Shown one piece after another: positions 9,042-18,600 of a DNA stretch of 64,000 bases. Positions within the stretch are counted from its first letter, which is position 1, and each line of letters starts with the position of its first letter. Made by a program: the position numbers and the translations under genes. The DNA comes from Treponema vincentii F0403. GTDB lineage: Bacteria; Spirochaetota; Spirochaetia; Treponematales; Treponemataceae. The stretch covers positions 2,079,959 through 2,143,958 of the forward strand of contig NZ_KE332512.1 in assembly GCF_000412995.1 (NCBI RefSeq). The letters run 5' to 3'. A model generated the notes under the pieces. The model worked only from the letters and a program-made list of their open reading frames with translations, did not search any database and was not told where the DNA came from.

Positions 9042-10085
9042 CTATTGATACATAATCAAATACGGGCGCGGTTCAAGCAAAAATACTTCTTCCGGTTTCA
9101 TAATCGGAATGTCATAACCGGCACCCGCAACCGCCGGTTTTAAAAAGAGCTTAAACGACTTTAACGGAATATTTTTTGCCGCCGCATTATATGCATAAGT
9201 CTCTTTCTTTAATTTCGGCGAGCCGAACCCGTCGGAACAATGAATAAGCTGAACCCTCTCATAATTGCTCTTAACTAATTGCCGCTGTTTAATCATCCGT
9301 GCATTAAACTGATGGATAACCAACATGCGCCTGCCGCCGATGCCGTGTTCTATCATATAATCCTGCATAATTTGCTGCGCTTCGTTAATTTCCTCTGCCG
9401 TTACCGAACCTATTTCCTGCATCGGCTTCGTAGTGCGCCATTCGGGGTCTAGCGCAAGGTGAACGTTAGGATATTTTAAAAACGGAAGTAATTTTTTTGT
9501 TGCTTCGGCGACAGAGTACTTGCCGATTTGATGGTCAAGGAATACATACCAGCCCCGAGCCGCTGCAAATGCAATGTACTGTTCGACTATATCGGTGGAC
9601 AGTATGCCGATTTCGCCGGCAGGCCAACAGGTGCCGTAAATGATATAAAAGGCAGGGATAATATTCCGATTGCCGTTTGCCGCATCGTAGAGTTTAACAA
9701 ACTCATTCATAATCGGCTCGATCTCTTCAAGCGAATATTGACCGAGTATGCCCATTGTCCGGGCGTTCGGTTTTCCATACAGTGCAAACACATCGCTGTT
9801 CAGCAGAACCGATTGTAAACCTTGCTGCGCCCGCGCCTTATTCTTTAGAATATCCTGATATTCAACAGGTCCTGCCAAACCGCCTGTTTCCATAACGCTC
9901 ATTTCCGTCCTATTAAGGAAGAGGGCTTGAGGAAAAACCGGTTTCCATTCAATCTGTCCCGGCGGAACGGCAGTGTTCCTTTCAGGATTTACGGCATCAT
10001 AGGCATACATACCGACTGTATAAAACATGGCTGCACAAAAAAGCAGAGCAATTTTCTTAGGCAAAGATACGACCATAGCTTTCAT
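9042..10085 (-). CDS. Secreted/periplasmic protein of unknown function (possible TIM-barrel fold)
   Basis: I do not recognise a named family. Starting at the ATG at 10085 gives 347 residues with an N-terminal signal or anchor (LPKKIALLFCAAMFYTVGM). A longer frame would need a TTG start at 10133. The body has alternating hydrophobic strands and polar helices with conserved-looking loops such as IPAFYIIYGT, YVFLDHQIGKYS, LALDPEWRT and LIHCSDGFGSP, which suggests a glycosidase- or phosphodiesterase-like barrel. That is an inference from pattern only. It is convergent with tmRNA and lies downstream of ppk1 with an AT-rich palindromic gap between. Confidence 0.6.
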   Translation of the reverse strand: MKAMVVSLPKKIALLFCAAMFYTVGMYAYDAVNPERNTAVPPGQIEWKPVFPQALFLNRTEMSVMETGGLAGPVEYQDILKNKARAQQGLQSVLLNSDVFALYGKPNARTMGILGQYSLEEIEPIMNEFVKLYDAANGNRNIIPAFYIIYGTCWPAGEIGILSTDIVEQYIAFAAARGWYVFLDHQIGKYSVAEATKKLLPFLKYPNVHLALDPEWRTTKPMQEIGSVTAEEINEAQQIMQDYMIEHGIGGRRMLVIHQFNARMIKQRQLVKSNYERVQLIHCSDGFGSPKLKKETYAYNAAAKNIPLKSFKLFLKPAVAGAGYDIPIMKPEEVFLLEPRPYLIMYQ

Positions 10086-10129
10086 AGTATCGGCATTAAA
10101 CCTAAAAGCTATAGATGTAAGGGGGTATA

Positions 10130-10163
10130 TCAATTCTTAATTAAAAATTATGAATTATGAATA
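10130..10163. repeat. AT-rich palindromic spacer (AATTCTTAATT/ATTATGAATTATGAAT type)
   Basis: A short intergenic run of overlapping AATT, TTAATTAA and ATTATGAAT palindromes. Similar runs occur at 31866-31897 and 40444-40470. It is probably a small dispersed intergenic repeat; function unknown. Confidence 0.45.
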
Positions 10164-10214
10164 CTTCCCGCCATTAAGCGTGCACTTTATCGAGTTTTGA
10201 AGAGTTTTCTAAAT

Positions 10215-12344
10215 TTATTCCCCTGCTTGCTGTTCAAAAAAACGGTGGAAGGTTTCCTGAGCCCGAATGGGCGGTTGCCCCTCTTGCGGAGTTTGGCGGC
10301 GCCAGCTGCCGTCCGGCAGCATTTCAAAGGCTTTTACGTTATCCGCAAAATACACACTGAAAAAATATTCCAGAAGCGCCTTATTTTGTTTGTCCAACAC
10401 GGGGAACAGCAGCTCTACCCGCCGCTCAAGATTGCGGGGCATCCAATCCGCGCTGGAAAGATACCATTCCGGATTACCGCCGTTTTCAAAATAGAATATT
10501 CTGCTGTGCTCCAAGTAGCGGTCGATAATGCTGATAACGCGGATACGCTCGCTGATGCCGCGCTGCCCGGGAATGAGCATACAGATGCCCCGCACGTTTA
10601 AATCGATACGGACACCCGCTTGCGAAGCCTTGTAAAGCGCGGCGATCAATTCGGGATGAGAAAGGCTGTTCATCTTCGCGACGATACGGGCGGGCTTATG
10701 CTGCCGCGCAAAAGAGATTTCCCGCTCGATATATTCAAGCAGTGTACGCTTGAGCATTTCGGGCGCGGTAATAATATAGCGCGGATTTTCCGGCGTGTAT
10801 TTCCGGCACAGGCGGGAAAAGATAATGTGCGCATCGGCAATAATACGCGGATTAACGGTAAACAGCGATATGTCCGCATAAAGCCGCGCCGTCGTATCGT
10901 TATAGTTGCCGGTTGACAGGTGCACATAACCCTGCTCGCCCTGCTCCTCATTCCGCATAATCAGTAGGAGCTTTGCGTGAACTTTAAGGTGCGGCAGATC
11001 ATACACTACCCGCACGCCGTGTTTTTGCAGCCGCTTTACCCAACCGAGGTTCCGCTCCTCATCAAAGCGCGCCTTTAATTCCACGAACACCGTAACCTTT
11101 TTCCCGCGCTTTGCGGCGTCCACCAAGGCGCGGACAACCGGCGAACTTTTGCTGGTACGGTATAAGGTCATACGGATGGATGTTACCGCAGGATCTTCGG
11201 CAGCATCCGATAAAAGCCTCATAACCGGTTTATACGACTGATAGGGAACATACAGCATAATATCGCGGGCTTTAATGCTGTCCCACAGCGCCCCCTCGGC
11301 CGGGAAGGCCGGGTGTGCAAAATGCTTCCATTTTTCATTCCGCAGCCGCTTAAATCCGTCCGTGTCCGCAATCTTCGCAAAGGAGGAAAGACCGATAGGG
11401 GCATCGCTTAAATAGACATCTTTCTCGCCAAGCTGGAACAGATCGCTCATCCGCTTGATAAAAGCAGGCGATTCATGCGTACTCGTCATTCTGACGACAA
11501 ACGAATACCGGCGCCGGATAAGGATTTCTTCCAAAGCCTCGATAAAACCGTCATCGGAAGAATCGTCAACCGTCATACTGGCGGAGCGGTTAATCTTAAA
11601 GATGCCCGTCCCGGTAATCCGGCTGCCGGGGAAAAACGCGCCGCCGAAATACCGGATCAGCTCGTCGATCAGCACAAACTCGGCTTTATTTACAAATGAA
11701 TCGGCGCCGTGTGCCGGAGGTTCGGCATCACGCTTTGGCGGTTCAGCTTTTGTTTTCGGCTGCCCGGCTTCATCATCCGGAGATAAAAAGACAAACCGGG
11801 GAAAGTCGGGAACGGGCACAATCGCCAACCGGTCTTGAGCGCCTGCATTGTCCGCCAGCAGGAAGCCGACATGCAGCTGCACATTTGCGACGCTATCGGC
11901 AAGGGACTGTTCGTCGCCGGACAGCTGCGGTTCGATAATAGGATAAAGGCGCCGGTCAAAATAGTCTTTTAAAAAAAGCCGCTGCGCTTCGGAACACTCT
12001 TCCGGCTTGCGGTAAATAAGCCCGTTTTCCTTGAGTTGAGGGAGAATTTCGGTATTAAGCACCGTCTCTTGAATATCGAATAAAACCCGCGTTTTTTGTA
12101 CGATGGCTCCTAGCAGCGTTTCTGCCGATAAACCGCCGGACTCGTTAGAGTTGTCGGAAGGATGGCCGCTTTTATAAAGCTCCTGCAAGCCGGCCACCCG
12201 CACCATAAAAAATTCGTCAAAGTTTGAAGATACTATTCCGATAAACTTGAGCCGCTCTAAAAGCGGCACCGAAGAAGAGCATGCCTCCGCTAAAACCCGC
12301 GCGTTAAAATCGATCCAAGAAAGCTCTCTGTTCAGATAATCCAT
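10215..12344 (-). CDS. ppk1: Polyphosphate kinase 1
   Basis: Reversibly polymerises the gamma-phosphate of ATP into polyphosphate. The start at 12344 (MDYLNRELSWIDFNARVL) matches the family N terminus; a 13-residue extension is possible but would read through a GC-rich palindrome. The 709-residue product contains the N-terminal helical domain, the head domain (SSNFDEFFMVRVAGL), and two phospholipase-D-like catalytic domains with DLPHLKVHAKLLLI (autophosphorylated His region), the STGNYNDTTARLYADISLF motif and the C-terminal SADWMPRNLERRVE motif. An insert of about 30 residues rich in Lys, Pro and Glu near residue 215 looks lineage-specific. It sits just downstream of a glycosidase gene, suggesting one transcript concerned with storage or stress. 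Confidence 0.97.
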   Translation of the reverse strand: MDYLNRELSWIDFNARVLAEACSSSVPLLERLKFIGIVSSNFDEFFMVRVAGLQELYKSGHPSDNSNESGGLSAETLLGAIVQKTRVLFDIQETVLNTEILPQLKENGLIYRKPEECSEAQRLFLKDYFDRRLYPIIEPQLSGDEQSLADSVANVQLHVGFLLADNAGAQDRLAIVPVPDFPRFVFLSPDDEAGQPKTKAEPPKRDAEPPAHGADSFVNKAEFVLIDELIRYFGGAFFPGSRITGTGIFKINRSASMTVDDSSDDGFIEALEEILIRRRYSFVVRMTSTHESPAFIKRMSDLFQLGEKDVYLSDAPIGLSSFAKIADTDGFKRLRNEKWKHFAHPAFPAEGALWDSIKARDIMLYVPYQSYKPVMRLLSDAAEDPAVTSIRMTLYRTSKSSPVVRALVDAAKRGKKVTVFVELKARFDEERNLGWVKRLQKHGVRVVYDLPHLKVHAKLLLIMRNEEQGEQGYVHLSTGNYNDTTARLYADISLFTVNPRIIADAHIIFSRLCRKYTPENPRYIITAPEMLKRTLLEYIEREISFARQHKPARIVAKMNSLSHPELIAALYKASQAGVRIDLNVRGICMLIPGQRGISERIRVISIIDRYLEHSRIFYFENGGNPEWYLSSADWMPRNLERRVELLFPVLDKQNKALLEYFFSVYFADNVKAFEMLPDGSWRRQTPQEGQPPIRAQETFHRFFEQQAGE

Positions 12345-12362
12345 TGTTATATAGGTTTGCGG

Positions 12363-12381
12363 AAAGCCCCGCGGGGCTTCC
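12363..12381 (-). terminator. GC-rich palindrome between glycosidase and ppk1
   Basis: AAGCCCCGCGGGGCTT flanked by GGA/TCC makes a perfect stem with almost no loop, 3 bases after the glycosidase stop codon. There is no U tract, so it is a weak terminator at best and may instead tune ppk1 expression. Confidence 0.4.
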
Positions 12382-12383
12382 AC

Positions 12384-13817
12384 TTAAAGTTTATCGATGA
12401 GCATCGAACACTTGCCGGAAGGTATCGGCAGCGTTTTCTTTTTTTGGCCGAGGATATTGATGGTAAAGTAATAGAGCTTCTCGCTTTCCATGTGGATTTC
12501 CCAACCGCGCTGCGTTTTTGACGACAAGATGGTAACGAGGTTCCGTTTAAGGCTTAAGTTTTCGATGCCCATCACCTCAAGATTCGGAATAATCCAATCG
12601 ACGGTTTTCCGCGGGAAGCTGATGGAAAGGCCGATCACATTTTCTATCATCAATGTAATAGTCGAAAGCGCCGTCGAAAAAAGATACTGTTTACGCGGAA
12701 AATTCTCGTGTCCCGGCCATTGCGCGGGGCCTTCTTTTTGCGGCAAATACGCTTCCCATAACGCGCCTTTTTTGCTGTTTCCATCGGGAGCAAGCCCGTC
12801 AAGCACATAGTAGATGTGGCGGATAGCGCATTCCCGGGCAAGTTCCCACCGCTCATATTTTTCCAAACCTTTAATAACGATAAAGTTCAAATACGGGAAT
12901 ACACTGCCCCGCGCCCCCATGCCGCGCTCGCTATATGCAGGGTCGTCAAGCGACAAACTGGGAATAGGATGATCCGCGCCGAATGTTTCGGGATTCAGCA
13001 AATGCGCGGAAAGCTGTTCGGCTTTGTCCTCATTGGGGATTTCGGCAAGTAGCGGCCAAAATCCTGCAATTGTTTTTTGCGGCAGTTTCTGTTCCTTTGC
13101 ATCGATGTCGTGGTAAAAGCCGGTTTCGGCGTTCCACATCAGAGCATTGATGCGGGTCTTCAGCGTAAAATAAACCCGCTTATACTGAAAACTTAATTCC
13201 TTGTCGTTTAAAATATCGCCCAGCACAGACATATACAACGCGTTAATCGCCAGCGCTGAATTAAAGTCTACCAAATACGCAGCCTTCTCGCGCGGCGTGT
13301 TGTACATTTCTACGGCGGCGAGCGGGACTGTATACAACCCGTTCGGCTGCTTAAACGACGTGTCCAGCCATTTCATATAGCGGGTCAATACCGGCATAAC
13401 ATCTTTTACCCGTTTTTTATTTGCCGTCTTGTGGAACATATTGTATTCTGCCCACGCAAAAAGCGGCATACCGACACCTTCGGGATTATCGTTTGAAAAT
13501 ACCGGCTCGCCGGTTTCTACATTGTACTTAGAGCGGATAGCTCCGGACTCTTCTTGATGTGCATAAAAAAAGTCCAAGCCCTGATTCGCATTATAGTTTC
13601 TATTAGAGTAAACAAAAAAGAACGATGAAAAAATGGTTTCATACTGATTTAAAAACCATCCGTTGTTATCGGGATAGAGGAAGAAGCCTTCGGTTGATCC
13701 TTTTTCGTTTTTTATATTGAATAAAAAATCCTGAATGAACGACCATGTCCTATCATAAATATCAACAAAATCCTGATCATAAAAATGCACTTTTGGAAAA
13801 TCGCGCTTGTTCACCAT
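12384..13817 (-). CDS. Alpha/alpha-barrel glycoside hydrolase (GH37/GH63-like)
   Basis: A 477-residue soluble protein with no signal peptide and repeated helix pairs typical of an (alpha/alpha)6 toroid. Landmarks are FFLYPDNNGWFLNQ at the N terminus, GVGMPLFAWAEYNMFHKT, VPLAAVEMYNTPREKAAYLVDFNSA, GFYHDIDA and the C-terminal LWEAYLPQKEGPAQWPG. These resemble trehalase/mannosylglycerate-hydrolase-like glucosidases of clans GH37/GH63; the D/E-rich segments VDFNSA and LWEAY are candidates for catalytic acids. A GGAG ribosome site precedes the ATG. Likely substrate is an intracellular compatible solute or oligosaccharide; I cannot specify which. Confidence 0.7.
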   Translation of the reverse strand: MVNKRDFPKVHFYDQDFVDIYDRTWSFIQDFLFNIKNEKGSTEGFFLYPDNNGWFLNQYETIFSSFFFVYSNRNYNANQGLDFFYAHQEESGAIRSKYNVETGEPVFSNDNPEGVGMPLFAWAEYNMFHKTANKKRVKDVMPVLTRYMKWLDTSFKQPNGLYTVPLAAVEMYNTPREKAAYLVDFNSALAINALYMSVLGDILNDKELSFQYKRVYFTLKTRINALMWNAETGFYHDIDAKEQKLPQKTIAGFWPLLAEIPNEDKAEQLSAHLLNPETFGADHPIPSLSLDDPAYSERGMGARGSVFPYLNFIVIKGLEKYERWELARECAIRHIYYVLDGLAPDGNSKKGALWEAYLPQKEGPAQWPGHENFPRKQYLFSTALSTITLMIENVIGLSISFPRKTVDWIIPNLEVMGIENLSLKRNLVTILSSKTQRGWEIHMESEKLYYFTINILGQKKKTLPIPSGKCSMLIDKL

Positions 13818-14027
13818 TGCTCCTCAACAATCCGCTGATTTTATCGGTATGTTTTTTTCAAAGGTTTAACGATATCCGTACACATAGTGCATCATACAGT
13901 ACAGTCCGTTAAACACCGGGAAATAATCATAAAAATAATTCAGCCAATCTTTCGCGTATATAGTATATCATATTTTTGCGCATAGTTGTATAATTTTTTC
14001 AGTTTTATTGTATATTCTAACGGGAAT

Positions 14028-14055
14028 TTCTAAAAAACAATCACATTTTTAGAGA
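14028..14055. repeat. CTAAAAA...TTTTTAG intergenic hairpin, copy 2
   Basis: TTTCTAAAAAA, eight bases, then TTTTTAGAGA, upstream of the GatB-asparaginase gene. Reversed, it reads GACATCTCTAAAAA, matching the GCATCTCTAAAA edge of the other copies. Confidence 0.6.
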
Positions 14056-14091
14056 TGTCCGGATGTTATTCCAGTGCTGCAGGGGGAACGC

Positions 14092-16482
14092 TTGTATCAG
14101 TCCTATACTTTTCTTGAAATCCGCGTTTTAATCTTATCGGATGAAAAAGCGTTTTGCTCGTGCAAAGCGGGCTCCTCCGCCGAACACTGTCCCATTTGTA
14201 CGTGCACTCCCGGACATCCTCCGCTCCTAAAAGAAAGCATTGCCCGCGATGCTTATAGACTTGCGCAAAGCCTCGGCTGTACGCTTATTCAAAAAGCTCA
14301 ATATGAATACCCTTCGGGTATGCCGGCTCTTCCGCCCGAATACCAGCTCTGCGGAGCGTCGGTAAAAATTGCGGAAAAGGGCGCTCTCGATATTGAATTT
14401 CATAAACATAAAAAGCAGATCGATATTTTGGAAATACGCATCGAAGAAGATGCCGGCAGGTTGATGCACGCCGACGGAAAGACTTTTATGGATTACAGTT
14501 CCGCGGGAATGCCGAGCATTAGGATACGAACCGGCAACAACCTTGAATTGGGTGAAGAAGCGGAAATGTTTTTAACCGAGTTGAACAACAGGATGCGGTA
14601 CATCGGGCTGTTGACCGATTCGGACAGTATTCATAAAATCCGCTGTAATGCGTATGTGGCCTCTACCGAATTTCCCAATCCGCCGCAGCATTACGTAAAG
14701 CTTCGGAATCTTAATTCTTTTAACTTTGTACGGAAAGCAGTGAACGAAGACCTAAGACGGCAGGAAGAGATGCTCAAGCAGGGAGAAGAGCCGATTTCCG
14801 AAAGCCGGCTGTGGAATGCCCGCATGGAACGTACCGAACCGTATAAGCTGCGGGATTTTATCGATTACGTTAAAACAAAGCCGGTAAAAGAGCGGCATTT
14901 TTATACCGCGCCGGAATCTCTTTTACAAGAGGTTTTACACACCGCGCCGGAAAATCAGGAGTCGCGGAAGTTGCGCTATATCCGGTCATTGGGGCTGTCT
15001 ATTCCGATTGTGCGGGCTCTGTGTGCGGAAGCGCGGGTCGCGGATTTTTTTGAAGCGGTACTGCAATTCGGAACGGAACCGAAAACTGCCGCAAACGGTA
15101 TCCTTGAAGATATTCTTCCGCTTTTGAAACGTGCAGGTAAAACAATCGATTCCCTTATTTTGCCGCCTGAATTTTTTGCCCGCATTGTCCGGCTTTCGCA
15201 GGAAGGAACAATCAATCACCCGATTATCCGCACATTGCTGCAAAAGATTATCATCGGTGGCGCCGACCCCACAACTTTGCTTGCTCAAGACGATTGGATA
15301 AAAATCTCCGACGAAACAACGCTGCGGACACTTGTCCAAGAAATGCTCGCCAAACATCCGAAAGAATCGGAGCTGCTTAAAGCGGGTTCGATGAAGTACC
15401 TCGAAATTCTATGCGGTGAGGTGATGAAGCGGACAAAAGGATTTGCCGACCAGCAGCTGGTAAAGCAAATCATCAAAGAAGAATTGAATATCCGTATTAT
15501 CTACGTGCTTCCGATGGGCGGCGCAATTTCGGGGAAAATACAAAACGGACAGGTGGAATCGGGAAACACTAAAATTCTATCCGAACTGTTGGATAGCGAT
15601 ATTGCAAAACGTCATATCCGCATTGAACCGAGTATTGTAGACGGCCTTTTCAGCGAAGAGCTGGAACCTGCGGATTGGGCACGGCTTATCCATACAATCT
15701 GCGAAAAGATTGCTTCGGGTACGGCAAACGGCATCGTGGTTACGCACGGAACAGACTCGCTCGTCTACACTGCGCCGCTGATCTATTGGCTTTTTGCCGG
15801 CACACCGGTCTCCATTGTCTTAACCGCCTCCGCTACCGCACCTTCGGAATCGGAGGAAGCGCGGCGTAACTTTAACGATGCAGTCAAGCTCGCTTGGGAA
15901 AAAGAAAACGGCGTGTATGTTTCTTTTAACGGCAAAGTGCTTTCGCCGCTCAATCTAAAGTTCGTCGACTCTGCCGGTACCGGATTTGTCAATTGGAATA
16001 TGCAAACCCCGCTCTTCCGGGGAGAAGGACTCCTTTCGGATTATACGGAAAGCGATAGCCTTGTTTTTGAAAGCTTATTGAGCGAGGCTGCCGACAATAT
16101 GTTTTTAATTAAAACGTATCCCGGCATTAGGAGCGGGTGGCTCCTTTCATTCTTGCAAAAAGATGATATACGCACCTTTTTCTTGGAGCTGTATGGAAAC
16201 GGCACGGCTAACATGAAAGACAGTCCGTATTCCCTAAAGGAATTTCTTAAACGGGGTAAAAAGCGGCAATGTAGGTTTTATTGTACCTCGCAACAAGAAG
16301 AAGTAATCGATTTTTCCGGTTATGCAAGTGCGCGTAATTTATGGAAGGAAGGCGCAGTGCCGATGGGGGGACTCACAACCGAAACCGCAATTGCGCTCTA
16401 CTATGCGGCCTCCCTCGTGTGCGATACCCAAGAAGAGCTCGATCATATTATGGAAACGGCGGCGCTTTTAAACGAAAAATAA
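14092..16482 (+). CDS. GatB-like protein fused to an L-asparaginase/GatD-like domain
   Basis: Residues about 1-250 follow GatB, the tRNA-binding/kinase subunit of Glu/Asp-tRNA amidotransferase (zinc-like FCSC...CPIC, IEEDAGRLMH, KIRCNAYVA, KLRNLNSFNFV). Residues about 340-465 are a complete GatB/YqeY helical domain (LSQEGTINHPIIR, EVMKRTKGFAD). From about 470 a type I/II asparaginase follows: PMGGAISG stands where TGGT(I/V)A is expected, then VTHGTDSLVYTAPL at about 550. So the asparaginase nucleophile Thr is Ala478, and the GatB GLEVH signature has become FLEIR. This fuses functions archaea split into GatE and GatD, but key residues are lost, so an active amidotransferase is doubtful. The TTG at 14092 is preferred (AGGGGG five bases upstream); a GTG at 14074 is the alternative. 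GrdX follows closely. Confidence 0.85.
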   Translation: MYQSYTFLEIRVLILSDEKAFCSCKAGSSAEHCPICTCTPGHPPLLKESIARDAYRLAQSLGCTLIQKAQYEYPSGMPALPPEYQLCGASVKIAEKGALDIEFHKHKKQIDILEIRIEEDAGRLMHADGKTFMDYSSAGMPSIRIRTGNNLELGEEAEMFLTELNNRMRYIGLLTDSDSIHKIRCNAYVASTEFPNPPQHYVKLRNLNSFNFVRKAVNEDLRRQEEMLKQGEEPISESRLWNARMERTEPYKLRDFIDYVKTKPVKERHFYTAPESLLQEVLHTAPENQESRKLRYIRSLGLSIPIVRALCAEARVADFFEAVLQFGTEPKTAANGILEDILPLLKRAGKTIDSLILPPEFFARIVRLSQEGTINHPIIRTLLQKIIIGGADPTTLLAQDDWIKISDETTLRTLVQEMLAKHPKESELLKAGSMKYLEILCGEVMKRTKGFADQQLVKQIIKEELNIRIIYVLPMGGAISGKIQNGQVESGNTKILSELLDSDIAKRHIRIEPSIVDGLFSEELEPADWARLIHTICEKIASGTANGIVVTHGTDSLVYTAPLIYWLFAGTPVSIVLTASATAPSESEEARRNFNDAVKLAWEKENGVYVSFNGKVLSPLNLKFVDSAGTGFVNWNMQTPLFRGEGLLSDYTESDSLVFESLLSEAADNMFLIKTYPGIRSGWLLSFLQKDDIRTFFLELYGNGTANMKDSPYSLKEFLKRGKKRQCRFYCTSQQEEVIDFSGYASARNLWKEGAVPMGGLTTETAIALYYAASLVCDTQEELDHIMETAALLNEK

Positions 16483-16545
16483 ATGAGAACCGGGTTATCC
16501 GAAAATTTCAGTTTTAAAAGATGCCCTAATAAAAAGGAAGATACC

Positions 16546-16938
16546 GTGAAACAACTGATTATTACCAACAACCCCAAAACCGCCGAATATATTGAGCGCC
16601 AAAACAAAGAACGGAATAGCAATACCGAAACTGCGGATATTCAACTGATATTCTGTACTTCGCGTGAAGAACTATACACACAGGTACGCGATCATATCCA
16701 TCGGAACTGGCAGCTGCAAAATCATGCAATGTACGGAAATATCCAGCTGCATAAACAACCGTACCGCAGTATGGTGTTAGCGGAAGGCACGGAACTGGAC
16801 ACCCGCTCGCTGCAGTTGTGGGAACAAGCTATGGAGCGGGTACAGCGCAATAAGCCGCCGAAGTATTCGGAAAAAGTAATGGAAGACTTTCAAGCACTTG
16901 ATTTTTCTTTATTTAACAGTGTAGTATCCCGCGCATAA
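16546..16938 (+). CDS. grdX: GrdX-family protein
   Basis: GTG start at 16546 with AAGGAAG upstream gives 130 residues; the longer in-frame ORF back to 16483 has no ribosome site. The N terminus KQLIITNNPKTAEYI is the signature of GrdX, a small protein usually encoded at the head of glycine/sarcosine/betaine reductase operons. Its biochemical role is not established. The reductase genes themselves are not in this window, so either the gene stands apart or the family has other partners here. It lies 63 bases after the GatB-asparaginase stop and may share its transcript. Confidence 0.75.
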   Translation: MKQLIITNNPKTAEYIERQNKERNSNTETADIQLIFCTSREELYTQVRDHIHRNWQLQNHAMYGNIQLHKQPYRSMVLAEGTELDTRSLQLWEQAMERVQRNKPPKYSEKVMEDFQALDFSLFNSVVSRA

Positions 16939-16996
16939 ATAGGATAACCATATAAATCCATCACACAACGAGCAATATTTATTTTAGGAAGAAAGC

Positions 16997-17632
16997 ATGA
17001 GCAAAATTATTGAACGCCTGCAAGCCATTGCTTATACGGCGCAAACAAATCCCACAATACTCACCGGTGATGATATTGCATTCGCTATTCAAAACATTAA
17101 AAGCGACAACGGAAAAGTTGCTGCACAGGCATATTCGACTATCGGGCACATCGGACTGAACCACCCTGAAAAAGTGATGCGTGCGATAGACAGCGCTTTT
17201 GCTTCGCTGAAAGACAGTAACTGGGAAATCAGGGAACAGGCAGTTTTAGCGATCGGCCGTACGGGGCGGGCGGATATCAACACGGTAAAAAACCGGCTGG
17301 ATAAGATTATTCAATTGCACTGCGACCCTGTTCCTAAGGTACGGGCAGCAATGCTGGATGCATGTCAAAGTATTGCTCATGCAAAAGCGGCGGTTTTTAA
17401 GCCATATATCGGTTTATTTGAACGTATGCTTGATGACCCCGACGTACATGGCGTGCGTGAACATGCTCCGGATATATTCCGCATCATCGGGAAGTATGAG
17501 CCCGAGATGGTAGAACGTTCATTAGTGCTGTTAAAAGAAAAACTGCGCGATCCGTCCCCTGCAACACAGGCTCATGCCGTCGAAGCAATACGCACAATCG
17601 AAACATTTTTACGCAGAACTCCGACGGTATAG
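16997..17632 (+). CDS. HEAT-repeat protein
   Basis: A 211-residue cytosolic protein made of helical pairs of about 35-40 residues: AAQAYSTIGHIGLNHPEKVM, IREQAVLAIGRTGRADINTV, VRAAMLDACQSIAHAKAAVF and the closing AHAVEAIRTIETFLRR. The spacing of hydrophobic positions and the Asp/Val-Arg pattern are typical of HEAT/PBS-lyase repeats, which form protein-protein scaffolds. A ribosome site (AGGAAG) precedes the ATG. The partner is unknown; nearness to grdX may be only positional. Confidence 0.8.
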   Translation: MSKIIERLQAIAYTAQTNPTILTGDDIAFAIQNIKSDNGKVAAQAYSTIGHIGLNHPEKVMRAIDSAFASLKDSNWEIREQAVLAIGRTGRADINTVKNRLDKIIQLHCDPVPKVRAAMLDACQSIAHAKAAVFKPYIGLFERMLDDPDVHGVREHAPDIFRIIGKYEPEMVERSLVLLKEKLRDPSPATQAHAVEAIRTIETFLRRTPTV

Positions 17633-17640
17633 GCTATAAG

Positions 17641-18600
17641 CTAGTTATTCGGAAGAGTAAAGTCTAAGATAACCCCTACACGTTTAAAGCGGATTGTGTC
17701 TCCCTTGCTTTTATCGATTATACGGGTTTGGTAAAACTTATTATCATCCTTAGTGCCATTGGTATAGGTGTGAATATTTTCAAATTGCACAATCAGCAGA
17801 ATCGATAGTTGATCGATCGGTTTAAAGCTGATGATTGGACCGAATACGACATCAAAGCGGTCTTCTCCCCATACGCTCTTATCAAGACTGCCGGAAGCGC
17901 TGAAAAACGTTTTTTTCGTTTCCAGTCTGAATGCGATCATGTTCATCGGCAGCGGCAGCTGATACCCGATCAGATACGTTCCATAGTAAGAAAAGCCGTT
18001 TCTGTTCTCGCCGTAATCGTCCATAATCACCCATGAATCAGATGCTCCGACACCGGTAACACCCCTATATAAAAAGTATTGGTCGGTTCTAAATATGACG
18101 TGAGTCCAATCGGTCGGAATAATAGCGCCTAAGTCGAATTGCAAAGCAGTGCCGAAGTTAGCAGTGTAAAACGCTTTTGTAAAATTAACCGGTTCTTTTA
18201 ATGTCTCACCACCGTTATTCAGATTTAATGCAAGACCGTGGATATTTCTGCCTAATAATTTGATAGACCAGCCCGATCCGATACTTGCGCCTCCGTATAC
18301 TTCCAAGAAAGCGATCGGTGTCCACACGATATCGAATTTTCCTTCAAGGGTAACGGGGGTGACGGCTGCTCCCAATTTAAACGCAATATTATTACCGCGC
18401 ATAAACGGATTATCAAAGTTTAAAACCGGAACTTTGATGGTTTCCGTTACGGTCAGTCGCGCCTCCAAAGGCCAATTGGCGACAAAATTGATATTTGTCG
18501 AATATTTTACCTTTGATTTTGCCTCTTTTTGCTCTTCCTGCGCGGAAAGCGTGCCGAGAATGAAGATGGCAGCCATCGCCGATACAATCAATTTCTTCAT
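17641..18600 (-). CDS. Predicted outer-membrane beta-barrel protein
   Basis: The start at 18600 has AGGAG eight bases upstream and yields 319 residues; an in-frame extension to 18738 is not supported. A cleavable signal (MKKLIVSAMAAIFILGTLSAQ) is followed by alternating amphipathic strands rich in Gly, Tyr, Phe and Thr and ending VGVILDFTLPNN, a pattern expected of a transmembrane beta-barrel. This resembles treponemal surface or porin-like proteins of unknown substrate. It converges on the HEAT gene with 8 bases between stop codons. Family not named with certainty. Confidence 0.7.
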   Translation of the reverse strand: MKKLIVSAMAAIFILGTLSAQEEQKEAKSKVKYSTNINFVANWPLEARLTVTETIKVPVLNFDNPFMRGNNIAFKLGAAVTPVTLEGKFDIVWTPIAFLEVYGGASIGSGWSIKLLGRNIHGLALNLNNGGETLKEPVNFTKAFYTANFGTALQFDLGAIIPTDWTHVIFRTDQYFLYRGVTGVGASDSWVIMDDYGENRNGFSYYGTYLIGYQLPLPMNMIAFRLETKKTFFSASGSLDKSVWGEDRFDVVFGPIISFKPIDQLSILLIVQFENIHTYTNGTKDDNKFYQTRIIDKSKGDTIRFKRVGVILDFTLPNN

